This document shows positions 58,963 through 64,000 of a DNA stretch of 64,000 nucleotides, piece after piece. The position numbers and the translations under genes were made by a program. The first letter of the stretch is position 1; the number at the start of each line of letters is the position of its first letter. The stretch comes from Laetiporus sulphureus 93-53. Lineage: Eukaryota > Basidiomycota > Agaricomycetes > Polyporales > Laetiporaceae. The stretch lies in assembly GCF_001632365.1 (NCBI RefSeq), contig NW_024468511.1, positions 1,311,663-1,375,662 on the forward strand. Direction: 5' to 3'. The notes under the pieces are model-generated. The model had not been told where the DNA came from and searched no databases. It saw nothing but the letters and a program-made list of their open reading frames with translations.

Positions 58963-60516
58963 GGGACCTGCATGGTGGCCTCAACCAAGTTCCAGATAAT
59001 GAAAAACTCTTCTGAGGTCACTCTGAATATTTCAACACAGTTTGATATCTTGCAGTTCTGCCAAGGTCCATGACATTTTAGGAGATGGGATTGAATGCCC
59101 AGGAAGGGTATCAGAGCCCTTTAGGGATGTGACTGATGGCCTCACCCATGTTTCAGATAATGTAAAGCTTTTCTATATATTACACATCTCAGACTTTGCA
59201 GCATTTTCCATCACTAGAAAAGATGAAGCAGATATCTACAGCCTGTATTTTGCTATGTTTCAGTCTTCATCCTCCAATGTTATCATCCACCTTCATTGTT
59301 GCCACTGCAATGTAGTTGTGAATGTAGAACATGCTTCTGTTTATTTATAGGACTGCAGTTTATCACTTTGGAGAAAGTCCTCTGTTAAGTTACATAGGCT
59401 CTTCAAAAAATAGAAAGATTTCAGAATGACTTAAAAAAGACTCTCTTTGCACGCCAAAGCTGCAAAAAAGACTTGTCAGAAGATATGTCTTTGTCAACAT
59501 CCCTAACTTCTGAGCATTTATAACAAATCAGAAGCAAATTCAGCTAAATTCTGCTATATGCATTGAAGAACAAGGCATAACATATCACTTGTGTTGTATT
59601 ATTTACTTTGGTGAGTTTCATTTTACTGCAATGATTGTTGACATGAATGGTCAGACACAGTACAATGATGGAATTGTTACAGATAATCTTCAACATCAGA
59701 ATACCCTGTGAGGATGGCACACCATACTCTCCTCAACAAAGCACATAGCAGATTTAGCTTTGTAGCAATCTACTCTAAACTCTGCTTAACCTAACCTTCA
59801 ATAATGAAAACACAGTCTGCTACACAGCATTGCCTTTCAACTGTCTTCTTTGCCATAAAATAATGTCACTCTAAATATAGCTGCTTCTCGAACAATCATA
59901 CCATCCTTGATTTCTGCCATAGAGACTGATATTTCAATGGGGATAACAATATGTTCCCCTCAATCAATGTGGTGAATATCATGATAAACTTATTAAAGTC
60001 CATTATGAAGAACATCGCGACCTCAGGAATCGTTCCTGCCAGAAATGGCCTCTTTAGAAATAGTTGAGTTAGAACCATTTACTTTATTAACTGTTTGATC
60101 CATAAAAATTCCACATTTCTTTCAATCACTTCTAGTACTCCAGTTACAAGAGACGAATGCTTTGTCCGTGGACCAGGAGAATTATTAAACACTGTAGTGA
60201 GCTCAGTATTGGTTTATTAGCTGATTTTGTGTTTTTATTTCATGGCACGGTTGGGGGCCCACTGCGGGCACCCAGTGGCCTCGATTATATTATAATCGAT
60301 TATGAAGATTGAGGGACGAATAAAGAGCCTTTCACTTTGCAAAGAAAAACACAGGAGTGCTAGAGCAGTAAGGAAGCACACCGCTAACGCCTAAGCGGGT
60401 ATTAACGATAAAAATTGTTAAGAGCTAAGAAGTTCTTATTTTGTACATAAAATGAGGATGCATGTGTGGTCCAACCAGTGAACAAAGATATGACATTGAT
60501 GCTGCTGTAATATAAA

Positions 60517-61161
60517 TTATATGGTGACCTTTTTCAGTTGCGAGGAAATTCTCTTATAAGTGCAAACAAAACCAAAGTTGTAATGCAGAAATCCAATAAG
60601 TGTGCAAACTTCTTGCATTGTAAAATTATCTGTACATAAAACTAAACCACAGTTGCTTTCATTATAACCGTCACACATAATCCAATGAGCTAAAGTTACA
60701 GCGTCCATAAAGATTAACAAAGACATGGGTAAAACTTTTGTATCATTCGGGTAAAAAGCATTGTACAGTTCGTGAAGATAAGGTAATGCTCATGTTTTAA
60801 ACGTAAGACCTGTATAAAATTTACCATATCTTTTGTCAAAATAATGACTAAAAGTGCGTTTTGAAGCAACAAAAGTAATAAATAAAGACCAGAGGTAAAG
60901 AAGATAAGGGCTATGAATTATTGATTGTTTGAAACCAAATCTGGGGATAGTACTGGCACCATAAAGTTATATCCAACTGTCACCCAAAATTAAACCAAGT
61001 GCGACTTGAAACAAATGTAATAAAAATTTGAACAAAGGATAAGCAAGCCAATCTATTAGTTTTCTAGAGAAAAGGCCTGAACCAAAAGAGCTGCCGTACT
61101 GTATAATTTCATTAGATCCTTCACTCTTAATTGGTAAACCACTAAGTAAGCAACACAACAA
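60517..61161 (-). pseudogene. LAGLIDADG homing endonuclease 2 (mitochondrial code, truncated)
   Basis: Frame read with UGA as Trp (FKT-UGA-ALPYLHELYNAF). NEIIQYGSSFGSGL is followed by LAGLIDADG motif 1 (VALGLILGDSWI) and, later, motif 2 (TLAHWIMCDGYNESN). One internal TAA (60967) breaks it right after motif 1, and the usual C-terminus after KKVTI is missing. It sits just downstream of the separate atp9 tail. Confidence 0.8.
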
Positions 61162-61197
61162 AGGGGGTATAAAAAACTAACTCTCAATATAGTACGG

Positions 61198-61254
61198 CTA
61201 TGAGTATAAAACAAGGAATGCAATTAATAAAGCAAATAGGCCAAGTTACTCTGC
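61198..61254 (-). pseudogene. Detached atp9 3' end
   Basis: [25 protein letters not shown]: the last transmembrane helix and terminus of ATP synthase subunit 9. It is nearly identical to the end of the atp9 copy at 62215-62439 over the last 35 nt (TTTATTAATTGCATTCCTTG). Upstream sequence is not atp9. Confidence 0.8.
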
Positions 61255-61390
61255 AAGAGAAAGATTTAACCAGAAAGGGGATATAACGATAATTAGTAAG
61301 AACAAAATAAGAGTAAAACTCATAAAACAGTAAATAAGGTGAATAAACAAGGCACTCAGCAAGACACAGAGAAAGGAAGGTAAGAAGCTA

Positions 61391-62191
61391 TTAATCTGAT
61401 AAATTTTGGTTTAAATTATCCAAAGATACGGATGGTAGTAGATAAGGACCAATGATAGTTTTGAGTTTATCTATATCAAAACTATAAATAATAATTTGAT
61501 TTTTTTTGCTGCTATATGAATAATGTTCATCACAATGTAAATCAAAAAGGTAGTGTAATAAACCAATCAATCTGCATCTTTCAACATATTTAAATCTATC
61601 AACTCGAATAACAATGCCACCATTGTGGCTATAGCCATTTGTCATGATTCAATAAGCTAAAGCTACTGCATCTAAATAGTAAAATAAGAATTCTATTGGA
61701 ATTACTTTTCTACCATTAGGAAAAAATGCTTCATAAAACATTTTAAGAGCAGGAATTGCTCTAGTTTTAAACTCTATGACCCAAGAGGGATGTCTGTTGA
61801 GTGGTGCAAATCTAAGGATAGGTACTTTACCTATAAATGGTGCAAGTAGAGTCCACACATGAAGAACTAACTCAGTTAGTTTTACTAATTTTTTAAAACC
61901 AAATCTAGGATTTAAGTTTGCACTTCTCAACTCCAACCAACCTCCACTTAACAAAAGTCCGGTTAAGACTCCAATCACGAAAACACTAAACTTAAACATA
62001 CCATAAAGTTCACTTGGAAGATGCATTCCAAATCCAAGTCCAGAAGATTTGTTAACACCGTACGGCACAATCTCTGTTGTATTAGATTTAAGGTTGAATA
62101 ATTTATTTTTAAGTCTGTAGAGTCTTCTAGGATTTGATAAGTTAACTAATGGTAAGTTGGCTAAATGAATATACACAAAGGGGGTATACAT
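61391..62191 (-). CDS. LAGLIDADG homing endonuclease 1 (mitochondrial code)
   Basis: 266 residues if UGA at 61649-61651 is read as Trp ([19 protein letters not shown]); otherwise the frame stops there. It has [15 protein letters not shown], motif 1 ([15 protein letters not shown], with Gly for the first-helix catalytic Asp), [26 protein letters not shown] and the C-terminal [19 protein letters not shown], then GPYLLPS. Such enzymes cut a long target and spread the DNA that carries them. The start is uncertain because the frame runs back into atp9. The Asp losses in motifs 1 and 2 (N for D) suggest it is inactive. Confidence 0.8.
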
Positions 62192-62214
62192 ATCTAAAAC
62201 AAAATTGGGAAGTG

Positions 62215-62439
62215 CTATGAGTACAAAACAAGGAATGCAATTAATAAAGCGAACAATCCTCATTGCCTCAGCAAGCGCAAAACCCAAAATAGCGTAACTG
62301 AATAATTGTTCTCTTATTTGTGGATTTCTAGCTATAGAAGCAATTAGAGCAGAAAAAATAAGACCTATTCCTGCCTCCTCACACCAATAAGTCCTGAGCA
62401 CGCTAGTCCAGTGCCTAAGTATTTAGCTGCTTGTAACAT
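62215..62439 (-). pseudogene. atp9: ATP synthase subunit 9 (atp9), frameshifted
   Basis: Starts ATG TTA CAA ([19 protein letters not shown]). A 2-nt gain then shifts frame into [19 protein letters not shown] and [18 protein letters not shown], and a 1-nt gain after that Met shifts it into [17 protein letters not shown]. Net length fits 73 residues, the usual size. Subunit 9 is the c-ring proteolipid of F1Fo ATP synthase; its essential carboxylate helix (FALAEA region) is present. The two frameshifts make this copy non-functional. Confidence 0.88.
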
Positions 62440-62590
62440 AAAAAATAATAATTATAAGTAATGAAAAAATCTAACATCCAAGATTAGTAAAAACTACTCG
62501 GACTCTTTTAGTTTTTATGGCCACAATTAATTTACGAGTTTAATTATAGCTTCATAATGAATTACTAGGAAGGCACAATAGGTTTATGCT

Positions 62591-62890
62591 ATGTTCAAGT
62601 TCAGTGTATTCTTGGTTAGAGTCCTAAATGGCTTATTATTGGGAGACACTTGGCTTGAATTTGGAACAGCTTGCTTAAACCCCCAATACAAAATCAGTGA
62701 ATCTATCTCTGTTAGTTCTTCACGTGTAGACTTTATTGTAGGTAAAGTTCCTCTACTGCAATTTGAACTGATCGATGGTTTTTCAACAAGCAACCTGGGT
62801 CATTACGCCCTTTTTTCTATCACTAAGGTCATGTATAGTACTGTAGACTCTAGAATTGATTCTATATTCTTTATTATCCTTAGCTTATGA
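62591..62890 (+). pseudogene. LAGLIDADG endonuclease fragment 3, opposite strand
   Basis: MFKFSVFLVRVLNGLLLGDT then WLEFGTACLNPQYK parallels endonuclease 1 ([17 protein letters not shown]). GKVPLLQFELIDG follows, skipping part of the fold. It is an internally deleted piece with motif 1 only, inverted relative to the others. Confidence 0.7.
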
Positions 62891-62913
62891 AAGGATTCAA
62901 ATTTTAACATTTA

Positions 62914-62984
62914 TATGAGTAGCCAGAATCGAACTGACAAGAACTACTTGGAAGGTAACAGTTTTACCATTAAACTATACTCAT
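62914..62984 (-). tRNA. trnG: Mitochondrial-type tRNA-Gly(UCC)
   Basis: 71 nt cloverleaf: acceptor ATGAGTA pairs fully with TACTCAT; D arm GTTT-AATGGTA-AAAC; anticodon loop CTTCCAA with anticodon TCC; T arm GTCAG-TTCGATT-CTGGC; discriminator A. It matches the fungal mitochondrial trnG pattern. Being intact, it indicates a recent insertion or real mitochondrial DNA. Confidence 0.85.
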
Positions 62985-63765
62985 TTATTTTATTTATAAC
63001 TCTTTTAGTTTCTGTCTTAATAACCCCTTTCTCATTTGCCCGAAGCCAAAGGTTAAGAGCTTCCTAGGTTTCTTACTGTGTGGATGCGATACTTTGCCTC
63101 AAATCATTCAGAAACTGTTTCTCTAATTATAACTAAAGTTCTATGGATATTCTAATTTACATTACTTTACTCAGTTGCTGATATTACTTGCTCTATTTAG
63201 CAGTGGCATAAGTGCCCCAAACTTTACTTTACTTTATAGATTGAAAAGAAGGGCAAAACAAGTCTTTGGTGGGTTTACTCTAGCACGTTCTACCACGTCG
63301 TTAAAGGTTGTAGTTAGTTACTAGATTTTTGCTCTGTCTGAAACAAGAAACAAGACGACAACTAATCCAAGGTTGGACAAAATGGAGTACTCACTCGTGC
63401 CTCTTCAATTACCAAAGGGGTCCTTAATTAATACAATAAGGAGTATGCTTCGTTCAGAATTCTGGTCTAACACTACGCTAATATGAATCATTATCAAGTT
63501 CAAGGAAGCATCCAGATCTGTTTATTTTTGTCTTTTTGTGTTGTAGATTTTTTATTTGGAAACTTATGAACTGGCAGCTCTCGCAGCAGGGACAATCAGG
63601 TTCATTACAAGTAGATGCTCTTAGTGTGGTTGCTAAACTGGGTAGCATTCTACGCTGAGAAATTGGCATCATCAATGTTGTTGTTTATTAAATTTATCAG
63701 GCCTTAGTTTCTTTACTGTTTTCTCTTTACCTGTCAAAATCAACCCAAAAGGGGGTGTAATTTTT
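62985..63765. other. Mitochondrial-type intergenic DNA
   Basis: No gene was recognised. A plus-strand frame near 63381-63545 (LPKGSLINTIRSMLRSEFW) is open if UGA is Trp, but its family is unknown to me. Confidence 0.4.
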
Positions 63766-64000
63766 TTATTTGAATTGTACAGAATAAATACCACGTAATG
63801 TGTAATGAAATTTAATAGTATCCTGGAGTGAAGATTGTCTAACCTGGAAATGTCTAGCACAAGATCTAAGTGATGGAAATTCCTGAGTTGCCCCAGTTTG
63901 ATTGTTTGTGACTAATACAGGTTTAGAATTAGTTGCAAAACCATTTGAACCATTTTTCATATTCAGAGATGGTTTAAACTTAATGATAAAATCTATTTCG
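63766..64000 (-). CDS. GIY-YIG-type endonuclease, C-terminal part (runs off the right edge)
   Basis: Open to the window edge: NSKPVLVTNNQTGATQEFP, then SLRSCARHFQVRQSSLQDTI and LRGIYSVQFK-stop. This is the modular DNA-binding tail (NUMOD-like helix region) of intron-borne GIY-YIG endonucleases. The catalytic domain would lie beyond the window. Confidence 0.65.
   Translation of the reverse strand, partial: EIDFIIKFKPSLNMKNGSNGFATNSKPVLVTNNQTGATQEFPSLRSCARHFQVRQSSLQDTIKFHYTLRGIYSVQFK

Larger units (their letters stand above)
55669..60055 (+). repeat. Third copy of the inverted-repeat family, host of the gag-only element
   Basis: Begins ACGATTTCTGAGGTACGAAG and parallels 38101 onwards (TGTCCTGAGGTTAGGAGAGG, the 33-bp array, the 40150-41050 block and satellite units), then ends with the conserved motif at about 60018-60055. 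It is diverged and interrupted by the LTR element at 57683-58962. Confidence 0.75.
60056..64000. other. DNA of mitochondrial origin, probably a nuclear insertion (NUMT)
   Basis: All recognisable genes here are mitochondrial types (atp9, trnG, LAGLIDADG and GIY-YIG endonucleases), and UGA must read as Trp. It adjoins nuclear repeats near 60056 and runs past the right edge. Frameshifts in atp9 and stops in one endonuclease suggest non-functional copies. A chimeric contig is the alternative. A 17-bp perfect palindrome CGATTATATTATAATCG lies at about 60283-60299; 60056-60516 otherwise shows nothing. Confidence 0.75.

Noticed and set aside
61391..62401. A single fused atp9-endonuclease protein
   Set aside because: The fusion frame arises from two small insertions in atp9; the true atp9 stop is at 62215-62217 in another frame.
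63040..63330. Further tRNA genes near trnG
   Set aside because: No cloverleaf could be drawn.

Overview
The window is fungal nuclear DNA, most likely from an agaricomycete (mushroom-type basidiomycete). The left 17.3 kb holds GC-rich genes split by many 48-62 nt GT-AG introns. The families are eukaryotic housekeeping ones: Bms1, 2-oxoglutarate dehydrogenase E1, a Cep57-domain spindle-pole protein, an arrestin-like protein and a mitochondrial class III CoA-transferase. The species cannot be named from the sequence.

Left part (1-17.3 kb): arrestin-like gene (-), small microexon-rich conserved gene (+), Cep57-domain gene (-), BMS1 (+), KGD1/OGDH (-) and CoA-transferase (+). Two divergent pairs share short promoters: 266 bp between the Cep57-domain gene and BMS1, and 149 bp between KGD1 and the CoA-transferase. 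Both products of the second pair carry mitochondrial presequences. BMS1 and KGD1 converge with only 117 bp between them.

Middle part (17.3-60 kb): AT-rich, strongly CpG-poor, gene-free DNA that looks like old silenced heterochromatin with C-to-T decay at CpG. It is a nest of repeats. These are five long hairpin (foldback) elements of 0.9-1.3 kb; a 3.9 kb near-perfect inverted duplication around a 5.2 kb spacer; a 1 kb near-identical direct duplication; a dispersed family with a conserved ~45 bp end motif and ~170 bp satellite units; an internally deleted Tc1/mariner element; a 1.28 kb LTR element with only gag; two Ty3/gypsy relics, one with a chromodomain followed by a five-motif dUTPase; and a decayed copy of an FHA-domain checkpoint-type kinase.

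Right part (about 60-64 kb): DNA of mitochondrial origin, probably a nuclear insertion (NUMT). It has a frameshifted atp9, two tandem LAGLIDADG endonuclease reading frames in which UGA reads as Trp, a separate second atp9 3' end between them, a third LAGLIDADG fragment in opposite orientation, trnG(ucc) and the C-terminus of a GIY-YIG endonuclease. The atp9-endonuclease-atp9 tail-endonuclease order resembles mobile endonucleases that carry a replacement 3' end for their host gene.

The most novel-looking items are this atp9/endonuclease mosaic, the gypsy-linked dUTPase, the giant palindrome with its foldback elements, the gag-only LTR element, and the small gene with a GC-AG intron and three consecutive microexons. 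All calls rest on reading the sequence and on knowledge of protein families; no database search was run.
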